From assembly GCA_039636865.1 (NCBI GenBank), contig CP144172.1, positions 2,790,001-2,854,000 on the forward strand: a stretch of DNA of 64,000 nucleotides. Reading direction: 5' to 3'. The DNA comes from Dermatophilaceae bacterium Sec6.4. GTDB taxonomy: Bacteria; Actinomycetota; Actinomycetes; Actinomycetales; Dermatophilaceae. Both the position numbers and the translations under genes were made by a program. A model generated the notes under the pieces. That model ran no database searches, was not told the DNA's origin, and saw only the letters and a program-made list of their open reading frames with translations. This document shows, in pieces, positions 54,935-63,461 of this stretch. Position 1 is the stretch's first letter. Every line of letters begins with the position of its first letter.

Positions 54935-56397
54935 GGCTCTTCGCACTTGAGGGTGGGGTGAGGGCGACACGCCGGTAGCCGGTGGTGGGGTGGTGTGGGG
55001 TCGAGGCCCCTGAAAATCAGAGGACTCTTACCTCTTCTGATGTCAAGGACCTCGACATGTCTGACCCTACGTTGTGCTGCCCGAACGAGGACGATTACTG
55101 CGACCGGTGCGACCTACTGATCGGCCTGCCGGGGCTGCGGGTGATCGGGGTGGAGCGTGGACCTGGTGGTGCGCTAACGGTGAGGGTGGAGTCACCGCCG
55201 GGGTTGATGGGCTGCGCCTCGTGCGGTGTTGTCGCGCACGGTCACGGCCGGCGGCCGGTGCGGTTGATCGATACCCCTTCTGCTGGTGCCCCGGTCACGG
55301 TGATCTGGTCCAAACACCGCTGGATCTGCCCCGAACCGTCCTGCCCGGTCAGCTCCTTCACCGAGCAAGACGAACGGGTCGCTGTTCCGCGGGCGTTGTT
55401 GACTGAGCGGGCGTGTTGGTGGGCGATTGGGCAGCTACGGCGTGAGCACGCGAGTATCAGTGGCTTGGCTCGGCAAATGGGCACCACGTGGCACACCGTG
55501 TGGGACTCGATCCGCCCGCTGTTACAGGCCGCTGCCGATGATGAAACCCGCTTCGCGGGGGTCACCATGCTCGGGGTCGATGAGCATGTGTGGCACCACG
55601 TGTCCGAGCGCAAACATGGACCGAAGTTCTTCACAGGGATGGTCGACCTGACCCGAAATGCCAACGGGCACACCAACGCCCGGTTATTGGACTTGGTCCC
55701 TGGCCGGTCCGGCGCCGTGTACGCAGGGTGGCTCACCGCGCGTGGCGAAGCGTTCCGCGACGGTATCCAGGTTGCCACGTTGGACCCGTTCCACGGGTAC
55801 AAGAACGCGATCGATGACCACCTCGACGACGCGATCGCTGTGGTGGATCCGTTCCACATTGTGAAGCTCGCAACCCAGGCCGTCGATGAAGTCAGGCGTC
55901 GTGTCCAGCAGGAAACCACCGGCCACCGGGGCCGCAGGGGTGACCCGTTGTACGGGATCCAAACGATCCTGCGGTGCGGGCAAGAACGCCTGACCGACCG
56001 GCAACGAGCACGCCTGCAACGGGCGATCGCCGCCGATGAACGCCACGAGGAGGTCTACCTAGCCTGGCAAGCCAGTCAACTCGTCCGTGACGCGTACAAA
56101 AACAAAGACCTACCCACCGGGCGGGCTACCGCTCAGCGGATTCTGGGCTGCTTCGCGACGTGCCCGATCCCCGAGATCAAACGCCTCGGCACGACACTGA
56201 AACGGTGGAAAGAAGCGTTCCTGGCCTACTTCGACACCAACCGGGCCAGCAACGGCGGCACTGAGGCTGTCAACGGCCTCATCGAGCTGCACCGCCGTGT
56301 CGCCCGCGGCATCCCCAACCGCGATAACTACCGCCTGCGAATGCTCCTGATCGGCGGAGGCCTCAACCTATGACCCCACCCTCAAGTGCGAAGAGCC
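54935..56397 (+). mobile_element. ISL3-family insertion sequence, complete, with 8-bp target duplication
   Basis: Perfect 25-bp inverted repeats at 54935-54959 and 56373-56397 (starting GGCTCTTCGCACTTGAGGG). AGTAAACG is duplicated exactly on both sides (54927-54934 and 56398-56405). The element is 1463 bp and its one gene is intact, so insertion was recent. Confidence 0.95.
55057..56373 (+). CDS. ISL3-family transposase
   Basis: A 438-residue transposase from the ATG at 55057 (MSDPTLCCPN). The N-terminal zinc-ribbon is MGCASCGVVAHGHG and ICPEPSC; a helix-turn-helix follows (SISGLARQMGTTWHTVWDSI). The DDE core is in MLGVDEHVWHH, ATLDPFHGYKNAIDD and SNGGTEAVNGLIELHRRVARG. The stop codon lies at the inner edge of the right inverted repeat. 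Confidence 0.95.
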   Translation: MSDPTLCCPNEDDYCDRCDLLIGLPGLRVIGVERGPGGALTVRVESPPGLMGCASCGVVAHGHGRRPVRLIDTPSAGAPVTVIWSKHRWICPEPSCPVSSFTEQDERVAVPRALLTERACWWAIGQLRREHASISGLARQMGTTWHTVWDSIRPLLQAAADDETRFAGVTMLGVDEHVWHHVSERKHGPKFFTGMVDLTRNANGHTNARLLDLVPGRSGAVYAGWLTARGEAFRDGIQVATLDPFHGYKNAIDDHLDDAIAVVDPFHIVKLATQAVDEVRRRVQQETTGHRGRRGDPLYGIQTILRCGQERLTDRQRARLQRAIAADERHEEVYLAWQASQLVRDAYKNKDLPTGRATAQRILGCFATCPIPEIKRLGTTLKRWKEAFLAYFDTNRASNGGTEAVNGLIELHRRVARGIPNRDNYRLRMLLIGGGLNL

Positions 56398-56405
56398 AGT
56401 AAACG

Positions 56406-57078
56406 CCGGTGCTGCCGGCCGAGGCCTGCGGCGTGGAAGCATGCCCTGCTGCTGAAGCGCCGATCACTGCGCCTGCTGCCCTTACCCCGACACCGACCGA
56501 TACCGCGAAACGACGCGTTCCAGGCATTCCAGACATCCCACCTTTCTGTCGCCGTCAATCACCGATCTATACGAATAAACGTCCGAAGAATCGCAGGGGA
56601 TGGTTACGTTCTGGTCATGCTGCGGTGATGTTTCTGAAGCATGCTGAACGGGTGTAAAAAAGGCGGCCCACGCAGTCGGCGACGAAACCCTCGATGCCGA
56701 GAGCCACGCGATGATCGAACGGGTCAGTGCTGTCGATCAACACCCCGAGGCTGCTACAGCCAGAAGGTAGTGACCTGAACCCAGACCAAACCGAACTCAC
56801 CTGCCGCCTCTCATGTCACTCACGGGCGACGTCGCAAAGGCAACGGCGTACCCGGAGCAACCTGGGCCTGGCGCTTGACATGGGCTACCGGGCCGAACCC
56901 CGGATACGGGTACACCACTCGTCGTTCAGACCATCATGGGCAACACCAGCAGACCTTGTCCCCGGCGCACAAGATTTCCTCGCCGAACTCGGCTCGGACA
57001 CCGGCTATCTCAAAGACTGACGATTCACCCCCACTGTGTCTCGGCGAGCGATCAACCTACGGTGACGTTTTCCTCGTG
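56406..57078. other. Gene-poor stretch beside the ISL3 element
   Basis: No supported gene. A 97-codon plus-strand frame (56727-57020) has one less biased stretch (NLGLALDMGYRAEPRIRVHH) but no start signal or recognised family. Confidence 0.4.
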
Positions 57079-57355
57079 TCAGCGAGATCGGTAGGCGTTG
57101 GCCGTGTGCTGGATGTCGAGCACGATCACAGCGTGCTTGTCGTCAATAATCGCGCAAAGCACGCGCCGGTCCCTGCCGAGGCGCGCTGTGGATACCGGTG
57201 AGCTCCTCGGCCAGCGCCTTACCGACGCGCTAGGGCTTCCCTAGGAGAGGGCCCGTGATGAACTCCATCGCTCCCGCGGCCACATGGGGCGGGCGTCGAT
57301 CGGCGAGAGCTCGTCGATCGGGCGCGGCGGTACCGAGTTCGTATGGTTCATTCAC
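57079..57355 (-). pseudogene. RelE/ParE-family toxin, inactivated
   Basis: Reading from GTG 57355: YELGTAAPDRRALADR, MEFITGPLLGKP, then an in-frame TAG, RVGKALAEELTGIHSA, then a one-base frameshift to RLGRDRRVLCAIIDDKHAV and VIVLDIQHTANAYRSR. These are the blocks of RelE toxins (RVGKPL, R[RL]G[ED]YRV, HRxDAYR). The length, 277 nt, is not a multiple of three. The GTG overlaps the antitoxin stop by 4 nt, the normal toxin-antitoxin arrangement. Confidence 0.82.
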
Positions 57356-57609
57356 GAAACGTGGCGGTCCCGGATGAGAGCACGGGCCGCTTCGACTCTG
57401 TAAACCACATCACCTGCACGAACGCACTCACGCGCCTCGGCCAGCGCGCACAGCGCCTCCGGGTCGGCCTTGACGTCCTCGGTCTGACGCCGAGCAAGGT
57501 AGTCCTCAATGGCATGAACCACTTCATGCTGCACGCTGCGGTGTTCTTCGGCAGCGTGCAGCGCGTAGGGCCTGATCTGCCTCAGCCGGTAGTTGAATTT
57601 CATAGCCAT
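57352..57609 (-). pseudogene. Antitoxin partner of the dead RelE-like toxin
   Basis: The frame reads AEEHRSVQHEVVHAIEDYLARR, a ribbon-helix-helix antitoxin segment, and ends ECVRAGDVVYRVEAARALI. Upstream, a different frame reads LPAEADQALRA, the sequence expected before this, so the N-terminus appears to contain two compensating frameshifts (about 57540-57590). Probably non-functional together with its toxin. Confidence 0.6.
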
Positions 57610-57721
57610 GACGTAATGGCCTCAAAATGCACCGTATCGGTTCATGCCTTGTCGTGAGTGGATCATCGACCGAGACGGCACGGTGGGCCCTGTCGACTCG
57701 CAAGTAGTCGGCCAGCAGGGA

Positions 57722-58033
57722 TTATTCGGGCATCAGATCGAGTTCGAAGGCGTCACTGATCGCGCGGGCCAGTGCGGGTTCTTGGTCGTCGAACAGTAGG
57801 CCGATCGTGTCGCCGACAGCACTCACTCGCACCGTGGTGATGTTGTCGCAGCTGACGACGCTGTCATGGTCCAGCCCGTTTCGTGGCCCGACAGCAACCT
57901 CGCTGGTGATTCCCCGGATGGTGCTGGTGATCGGCGCCACGGTTAGCCAGGTCAGCAGATGGAGCTTTGACTGCCGTGTCAGGATCAGCGCTGGTCGACG
58001 CTTGTCCAGTTGTACTGACGCGATGGTGCGCAT
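57722..58033 (-). CDS. MazF/PemK-family toxin
   Basis: A 103-residue endoribonuclease-type toxin. DKRRPALILTRQSKLHLLTW and TVAPITSTIRGITSEVAVG are the family blocks, followed by NGLDHDSVVSCDNITTV. Family members cut mRNA at specific sequences. Its ATG overlaps the antitoxin stop (TGATG), indicating coupling. The N-terminus is short compared with MazF, which usually has a few more residues before the first strand. Confidence 0.85.
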   Translation of the reverse strand: MRTIASVQLDKRRPALILTRQSKLHLLTWLTVAPITSTIRGITSEVAVGPRNGLDHDSVVSCDNITTVRVSAVGDTIGLLFDDQEPALARAISDAFELDLMPE

Positions 58034-58275
58034 CAGTCCAACGCGGGATGCGGCAGATCGAACACACCGTCGAGATCTGGATAGATCGGCTCGCCCCGCC
58101 GGGCGAGGTCGATAAGGATGGCCTCTTCCCCGCGATAACGCTGATCCCGTTGGAGGCGGGCGATCCCGTGGCGGACGGCCTCGGAGCGGTTAGCCGCACG
58201 GCCGTCGGCGACCTCAGCATCGAGGGCCGCGAGCTCACTGTCATCGAGACGGATAGCGATCTGTGTGGTCATCAC
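58033..58275 (-). CDS. Ribbon-helix-helix antitoxin of the MazF-like toxin
   Basis: An 80-residue antitoxin. The N-terminal RHH DNA-binding domain is TTQIAIRLDDSELAALDAEV and ANRSEAVRHGIARLQRDQR; the C-terminal part (GEPIYPDLDGVFDLPHPALD) would wrap the toxin. The start may be the second ATG. A short dyad ACCA-TT-TGGT (58298-58307) upstream may be its operator. Confidence 0.82.
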   Translation of the reverse strand: MMTTQIAIRLDDSELAALDAEVADGRAANRSEAVRHGIARLQRDQRYRGEEAILIDLARRGEPIYPDLDGVFDLPHPALD

Positions 58276-58458
58276 CGCAGTCTATCTCGCGATGTAAACC
58301 ATTTGGTATGCAGAATGGGTGGGTTTGGACTCCCCGCAGGCGGTTTTTCATTGCCGATGAGCCATCCCGTCCCGGTGAACCGGCCAGTGATCGCTACGGA
58401 CCAGCCCGGGACGGCCCCGAGGGGGGTGGTCTGAAAGTTTCACCATTGAGCGTCGTCG

Positions 58459-58690
58459 ATGAACTCAAACCCGACGGCTCCGGAGCACAAAGAAGTCAGG
58501 CGATCCGCGTGCCCCACCCCCACAGCTATCGGATGGGCGTGCGGCCTCGTAGTACTGGTTGCGGCCTCATGGGTAGCCGGAGCGCTCGGTCTAGGCCCAT
58601 GGGAACGAACCGCGACTACCGCCGTAATCGTTTTCGTATTTTCGTGGCCATCTCCCGGATCGAGCGATACGAAGACCCGCGGGAACTCTT
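58459..58690 (+). pseudogene. Small membrane protein gene cut by an IS remnant
   Basis: A frame starting at ATG 58459 encodes a hydrophobic segment (IGWACGLVVLVAASWVAGAL) and a second (TAVIVFVFSW), then KTRGNSW and runs into the IS256-type end at 58691, where a stop appears after four codons. The C-terminus has been lost. No family recognised. Confidence 0.4.
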
Positions 58691-58727
58691 GGGTGACGTC
58701 CCGCTGAGTGGTGGGGTTTCGTCACAC
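58691..58727. repeat. Solitary 37-bp end of the IS256-family element
   Basis: These 37 bases are identical to the reverse complement of the right end of the element at 39434-40838 (its bases 40802-40838), and similarity stops abruptly after them. No transposase remains. Confidence 0.85.
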
Positions 58728-58882
58728 GGTGGCCAATAGATCGTGTTGGCCGTAGGTCGGTGATCTGGGGTGAGAAAATTCTCCGTCGGGCCACCAGTCG
58801 CTGCCGAAATACCTTCCTCTAGCGATCACGTTCGCAGTCGTGAACGCTCACAAGGCCTCCGGTGCGTGGTGTGGAGCGTGCT

Positions 58883-59065
58883 CTATTGGCCGTCGCGCTC
58901 CAAGATGACCAGGACCTCAGAACTCATGCTCTTCCAGGTGCTGCTCACGACGTGCCAGCCGTCGGCGGCATTGCTATTGAGTGCGTCCTCCAAGCTCTCC
59001 GGGTCGAAGCTTCCTGTGAAGCGGCGGCCTTTCTCAACGTGTACCTTGTACTGCTTGCCGGTCAT
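58883..59065 (-). CDS. DUF4177-like small protein
   Basis: A 60-residue protein starting at 59065, with GGGAG at good spacing. YKVHVEKGRRFTGSFDPESL, then LNSNAADGWHVVSSTWKSMS and LVILERDGQ, fits the small DUF4177 fold (a strand, helix and strands around a GW motif). Function unknown; cytoplasmic. Confidence 0.75.
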   Translation of the reverse strand: MTGKQYKVHVEKGRRFTGSFDPESLEDALNSNAADGWHVVSSTWKSMSSEVLVILERDGQ

Positions 59066-59224
59066 TTCAGATCTCCCATGGTTGTTGTGTTTGACGCATC
59101 ATGCATCCCTGGTGATCTGTTCGTCTCGAGCCGGGCGCCGGGCAGATGTGAAGCTCCTTTCCTTGTGTCCCGGCTACTCGAGCGACGTAGGCACCGCACC
59201 CCCGCCCATGGGGTCGTCCCTTTG

Positions 59225-59443
59225 TCAACTCAGAGCTCGGTCCAGGATGCGCCGACGTCCGGACTCCAGGACAGCGCTGGACAAGGTGAAGCCTCCGATG
59301 AGTACAAAAAATAGGTAAACGAAGTCGCCACTCGTCTTATTTACAACTCCGGCTGCGAGCATCGTCGCGACCCACACGAAGGACATCTGCAAGATCATTC
59401 GACCGTAGGCGGCACTCAGCTGCTCCCGGATCCGGTCGGTCAT
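59225..59443 (-). CDS. Small two-helix membrane protein, paralog A
   Basis: A 72-residue protein from 59443 (MTDRIREQ), with GAGGGG upstream. Amphipathic N-terminus (LSAAYGR) and two hydrophobic helices (ILQMSFVWVATMLAAGVV and FVYLFFVLIGGFTLSSAVL), then a basic end ESGRRRILD. It is clearly paralogous to the protein at 63243-63461, in which LSAAYGR and VLIGGF and AVLESGRR are identical. Function unknown. Confidence 0.72.
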   Translation of the reverse strand: MTDRIREQLSAAYGRMILQMSFVWVATMLAAGVVNKTSGDFVYLFFVLIGGFTLSSAVLESGRRRILDRALS

Positions 59444-59718
59444 CACGTTGCCCCTCTCACTCGCTGCACGTGTCTTTCAGCGTTCCTGAAGCCCCCAACG
59501 GACGCCAGGGCCGAAAGCCCTCCCACCATCTGCCTGCTTCAATCTGCTCTTCCCTTCGGACGCCCGGCCATTTTCGACATCGGCCCTACGAAGTCCTAAA
59601 TCCTGTGCACGGCGCCGTTCTGCGTACCGGTCATCGATCCCTCACCGGGTTGGCGAGGCTGACCTCAGGCCACGTCCCGAGGACGCGGTGACAGGCTCAC
59701 GGCCTTCCGTCGTGACGA

Positions 59719-60150
59719 TCAAATGCTGGCATTGGTGTAGATCGCGGCCAGGCTGCCCGGATGGGACGCTGCCTGCGCGATGACGTCGATATCTCGACCG
59801 GACGACACGTGCACGACGGGGTGACCATTGGGCCAGGATCGCCACGCAGAACCAGGTACGTGCCTGACGATCACGGTGCCGAGGTAACCGCCAGCCTCGA
59901 GATCCAAGATAGAACTGACCGCTGGGTCACCGGACCAGGTTGCCACGAGACGATCCAACGCAGGAAGGCTGTCGGGTGCATCGTCCAAGTCGATGCCGCG
60001 GTCAACAGCCCAGGCTCGTAGGTGCCTACATTGACCCATCAACTCAAACGTTGCCGTCGGATCGGCAGCACCGGCAGATCCCCAGACAACCACCCCACGA
60101 GCGATCCCGTGCTTCGGCCCGGGCAGCCACTGCCGCCATTTCCCGTGCAT
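59719..60150 (-). CDS. DUF6278-like hypothetical protein
   Basis: A 143-residue soluble protein from the ATG at 60150 (MHGKWRQWLPGP). GYLGTVIVRHVPGSAWRSWP then NGHPVVHVSSGRDIDVIAQA resembles a small actinobacterial family I believe is DUF6278; recognition is tentative. The ATG overlaps the opposite-strand ATG of the truncated MFS gene, so the two share one breakpoint. Confidence 0.6.
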   Translation of the reverse strand: MHGKWRQWLPGPKHGIARGVVVWGSAGAADPTATFELMGQCRHLRAWAVDRGIDLDDAPDSLPALDRLVATWSGDPAVSSILDLEAGGYLGTVIVRHVPGSAWRSWPNGHPVVHVSSGRDIDVIAQAASHPGSLAAIYTNASI

Positions 60151-60229
60151 GAATTCAGGGTCCCACGAGGTCCCGAAGCACCGCAGAGTTCTTGTGCACT
60201 CGGTCCGCCCACCGATCCTCAATCGGCAC

Positions 60230-61282
60230 ATGGAGATTGGCCGACACGGGCATCGCCGGGTCGTGATGCTGGTGGCCGATTTCTCCCGTGCGGCCGCGGT
60301 GTTGTCTATCCCGATTGCGTTCGCCTTCGGTGGGTTGACACTCATCCAGCTCTACCTCGTGGCGTTCCTGGTGGGCGTTTTCGACGTGTTCTTCGGTGTG
60401 GCCTACCAGGCCGTCCTGATCTCGATGATCCAGCGCGATCAGTACGTAACGGCCAGTAGCTGGTTACGCGGCAGCGAGGCTGTCACCCAAACGGTCGGTC
60501 TCACATTGGGTGGTGTGCTCGTCAGCGCGCTGACAGCACCCGTCGCGCTGGTGTTCAACGCGGCCAGCTTCCTGATCAGCGGGGTACAACTAGCGCGGAT
60601 CCATCCCACCGAACCAGCGCCAGCGAAAAGCACCCACGGACAGGGAGTGGGCGAGGGTCTGCGATGGGTCTACCGTTCCCTGCTGATGCGGGCCCTACTG
60701 ACCTCCTCAGGGCTAACGAACCTGGCCGTCTTCATGAGCACCGGTGTGCTCACCCTGTATGCGGTACGCACACTGCACCTGACACCGGCCGCCATCGGTA
60801 TCGCCCTGGGCACCGGCGCGATCGGTGCATTCGTTGGCGCGGTGACCTGCGCGCGTGTGGAGACGCGCCTCGGCCTGGGCCGGCTACTGGCGGTTTCCTC
60901 CCTCATCTACCCGGCCGGTCTTCTCTTTTATCCAGAAGCCCGCGGCCCCGTGCTCCTTGCGGCAGGGACCCTCGCGGCTGGTGAATTCATCGCCGCTGTC
61001 ACCGCGGTCTGGGCCGACATCACGCTCGGCACCATCCTCGCCATCGAAGTGGCCGATGACATCCGCTCACGGGTCAACGGCGCCTTCCGCACCATCAACC
61101 AGGGAGTACGACCCATCGGTGCCATCGCCGGCGGACTACTCGCCGCCTGGATCGGACTACGCAGCGCCCTGCTGTGCTCCGCGCTGATCGGCCTGCTCGG
61201 CGGCTCGTTGATCCTTCGAAAACAGATCCTCTCGATGAGAGGAACCCCACCCAGCTCCAGAGCACCGACCACCGACGACTGA
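60230..61282 (+). pseudogene. MFS transporter lacking its N-terminus
   Basis: From RHGHRRVVMLVADFSRAAAV (the loop after helix 2 of MFS_3/EntS-like exporters) to the C-terminus the frame is complete, with about ten hydrophobic helices (LSIPIAFAFGGLTLIQLYLV, GLTLGGVLVSALTAPVALVF, and others). About 60 residues including helices 1-2 are missing; the preceding bases (60149-60229) show no similarity. No ribosome-binding site precedes any start. Probably not functional. Confidence 0.7.
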
Positions 61283-61353
61283 TAAGAGCCCAGAGGTCTA
61301 GAACTCGGTGCCGAAAGACCATCGGCCTGCGCGACAAAGTTTGCAGTCGGCGA

Positions 61354-61782
61354 CTACCGACCGGGCGTTGCCCACGGGTCTACCGCCGCCACCCCAGTTG
61401 GCTGAAAGTCCTTGATGTTCCGTGTGATCACAGTTAACCCATGGACCTGCGCGGTCGCAGCAATGAATGCGTCACGCTCGGGACGAGGATCTGGCACATG
61501 CAGATGCGCGGCGCGAAGCGCCACGTCGACATCGACGGGCAGAATGCGACCGTCGAACCCGGCCAGAACTCCTGTGTGCATCCAATCCCTCAACACGGCA
61601 GCCTGCTGACGATCGCGGCGCTCAATTCGTGCCACGCCCAACTCGATCTCCATGACTGTGACCACGCTGATGTACAGGTCCCGCGCGGGATGCAGCTGCG
61701 CCCATTCCAGCACTCCCGGGTCCACCACGCCGGGACGCTTACGCAGCTCGCTGACAACATTGGTGTCGAGCAGAAAACTCAA
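61354..61782 (-). CDS. vapC: VapC/FitB-type PIN-domain toxin
   Basis: A 142-residue PIN ribonuclease. Acidic residues are visible in FLLDTNVVSEL (Asp6), VVTVMEIELGV (Glu) and RPERDAFIAATA (Asp), the usual magnesium-binding set. Length is normal. Its ATG overlaps the antitoxin stop by 4 nt. The family cleaves tRNA or rRNA. Confidence 0.92.
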   Translation of the reverse strand: MSFLLDTNVVSELRKRPGVVDPGVLEWAQLHPARDLYISVVTVMEIELGVARIERRDRQQAAVLRDWMHTGVLAGFDGRILPVDVDVALRAAHLHVPDPRPERDAFIAATAQVHGLTVITRNIKDFQPTGVAAVDPWATPGR

Positions 61783-62015
61783 AGATCCGCCGACTGTGGC
61801 AGCGAAGTCAACCGAGCCGGTTCGAACTCGATATCGCTATTCGTCTGTAGCCAGTCCACGATGCTGCGCTTGTCGGTGAGGGCTTCATAGGTCGGGGCCG
61901 ATAACAACACATAGGCCGCCTGCCCTCGGTCAGTGATGACAACTGGACCGTGATCGGCCGCCCGCTTGGCGGCACTGACATCGCGATTGAAGTCGCGGGC
62001 ACTCATTGTCGTCAT
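61779..62015 (-). CDS. vapB: Phd/YefM-type antitoxin
   Basis: A 78-residue antitoxin starting at 62015, with AGGAGG at ideal spacing. MSARDFNRDVSAAKRAADHG and PVVITDRGQAAYVLLSAPTY is the Phd/YefM DNA-binding and dimerization core; the C-terminal part (IVDWLQTNSDIEFEPAR) would bind the toxin. A long perfect palindrome at its start is the presumed operator. Confidence 0.92.
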   Translation of the reverse strand: MTTMSARDFNRDVSAAKRAADHGPVVITDRGQAAYVLLSAPTYEALTDKRSIVDWLQTNSDIEFEPARLTSLPQSADL

Positions 62016-62025
62016 CGCAAACCTC

Positions 62026-62051
62026 CTAATGTAGGTACGTACCTACATTAG
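62026..62051. promoter_or_regulatory. 26-bp perfect palindrome, operator of the VapBC-like pair
   Basis: The half-site CTAATGTAGGTAC (62026-62038) is exactly mirrored at 62039-62051. It overlaps the ribosome-binding site region of the antitoxin gene, a place where Phd-type antitoxins bind for autoregulation. Confidence 0.85.
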
Positions 62052-62124
62052 CTGAGCAACGCGTCCTAAGCAACACGGCAGCCACCGCAGCTGGTCCGCA
62101 AGGCGATCGACGAACTAGACGGGT

Positions 62125-62550
62125 TTAGGAGTACGGGTGCCATGTCACAAGCGGGTCGGATGAGGAGTCACGGTGGGGGTGCCGCCCCGCGCGTTTGGCC
62201 CGCGCGCGGTCAAGGAGAGCGGTCGTTCCGCAGTGGGGGCAGTCTTCGCTGCGTAGCTCGATAAGTCCGTGATCGACGACAGTGGCGCCGGTTTCGGCCT
62301 GCAGGGACGCGGCGAGGTCGTCGTACTGGCTGAGCCAGTGATCCCTGGCCAGCTTGTCCGGGCTGTGGGCAGCAGAGATCTTCTCCTCCCATTCCTGTGC
62401 CCAGGCGGTCAGGCGTGCGGTGAGCTGCGCAGACAGGTTCCGCGGCTCGGCGCCTCTGGGGCCGTTGCCGACCCACACGGGGAACGCGTTGAAGTCTGGG
62501 CATAAGTCCAGACGACGGGACCCATCGGGTGGCTGCCCGTCGGGGCAGGA
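62125..62550 (-). CDS. Hypothetical protein, C-terminal part recognisable, N-terminus uncertain
   Basis: The segment LCPDFNAFPVWVGNGPRG through RLTAWAQEWEEKISAAHS and ATVVDHGLIELRSEDCPHCG looks like real protein: balanced composition, a Trp-rich helix and a CPHCG zinc-type pair near the end. The frame is open upstream to 62802, but that part is low-complexity and I see no start near 62550, so the gene may have lost its 5' end. Function unknown. Confidence 0.45.
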   Translation of the reverse strand, partial: SCPDGQPPDGSRRLDLCPDFNAFPVWVGNGPRGAEPRNLSAQLTARLTAWAQEWEEKISAAHSPDKLARDHWLSQYDDLAASLQAETGATVVDHGLIELRSEDCPHCGTTALLDRARAKRAGRHPHRDSSSDPLVTWHPYS

Positions 62551-63022
62551 CGCAACATGTTCGCGAAAACGCACGCCATCATCATCACCACGAATAGAGC
62601 CCCACGCCACCATGCGGCAGCTTGGACCTTCTCCGGTCTTTCCGCCTGTTGCGCGAGGATCCCGTGCCGGTGATCCATCCGCCAATCGGACACCGCCACG
62701 TGCCATGGCGTCCCGTATGGAGCACCCCTCCGGAAGGATTCGGGCTCGAGGTGGATTCCGCCCGCTCTGTCGCCCTTCGTCGTTCGGCGTGTGGGACAGC
62801 AATAGACACGAGCATCAGGCGCCTGGCGGCCTTTCGCTTGACGGTCATACGCGGCGGAAGGACGCAGGTTCAATGTGCGCGGTTGCGGCAGCGTCGTGGG
62901 CCGTTCCTTGTGAATGGATGTGCGGGGTGGACGGGGGTTCGAAGGTGTTCCTACCCCGAGTGTCGAAATCAGCGGCCCCCGCTCGTCACCGTGATGTGTG
63001 TCCTGCGATGAGAGGATAAATC

Positions 63023-63145
63023 GTGCCCGAGTGGGTCGTCATGTTTCCTGCCGACAAGGAGGCTAAGTGGGAGGCCGGCAGCGCCGCCGACCACCAAGCT
63101 GCGTTCGACACCGACCAAGAGTTCCGACTTCCATATCGTGCCGCC
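63023..63145 (+). pseudogene. Fragment resembling the N-terminus of a YCII-type protein
   Basis: GTG 63023 is preceded by AGAGGATAAATC, a good start signal. MPEWVVMFPADKEAKWEAGS and AFDTDQEFRL resemble the first 40 residues of YCII-related proteins; after that the frame becomes low-quality. Tentative. Confidence 0.35.
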
Positions 63146-63242
63146 TGCTATCCGCCCAAGCCCTCGTCACGTCGGGGACCTTCGACCCTGGCGACCCCTG
63201 TGAGCACGAAGCAGACTAGAAGCGAAGTGAATGGGAGAGATG

Positions 63243-63461
63243 ATGACCGAGCAGACGCAGAAGCGGTTGAGTGCGGCCTACGGTCGGGTGATCCTGCTGA
63301 TGTCCTTGGTGTGGGCGGCGACGATCATGTCAGCCGCCGTCGTCGACAAGGCGAGCGGCGAGTTCATCTACCTGATCTTCGTGCTCATAGGCGGATTCGC
63401 TCTGTCCGGTGCAGTCCTGGAGTCCGGGCGCCGGCAAATGTTGGACCCCGCCCGGAGCTGA
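63243..63461 (+). CDS. Small two-helix membrane protein, paralog B
   Basis: A 72-residue protein from the ATG at 63243 (MTEQTQKRL), with GGGAGAG upstream; starts at 63231 and 63240 are less likely because the paralog at 59225-59443 aligns from MTDR. Helices: ILLMSLVWAATIMSAAVV and FIYLIFVLIGGFALSGAVL; end ESGRRQMLDPARS. Roughly two thirds identical to paralog A. Function unknown. Confidence 0.75.
   Translation: MTEQTQKRLSAAYGRVILLMSLVWAATIMSAAVVDKASGEFIYLIFVLIGGFALSGAVLESGRRQMLDPARS

Noticed and set aside
61812..61832. GGTTCGAACTC sequence resembling a tRNA T-arm
   Set aside because: It lies inside the antitoxin coding sequence and no acceptor, D or anticodon arms can be built around it.
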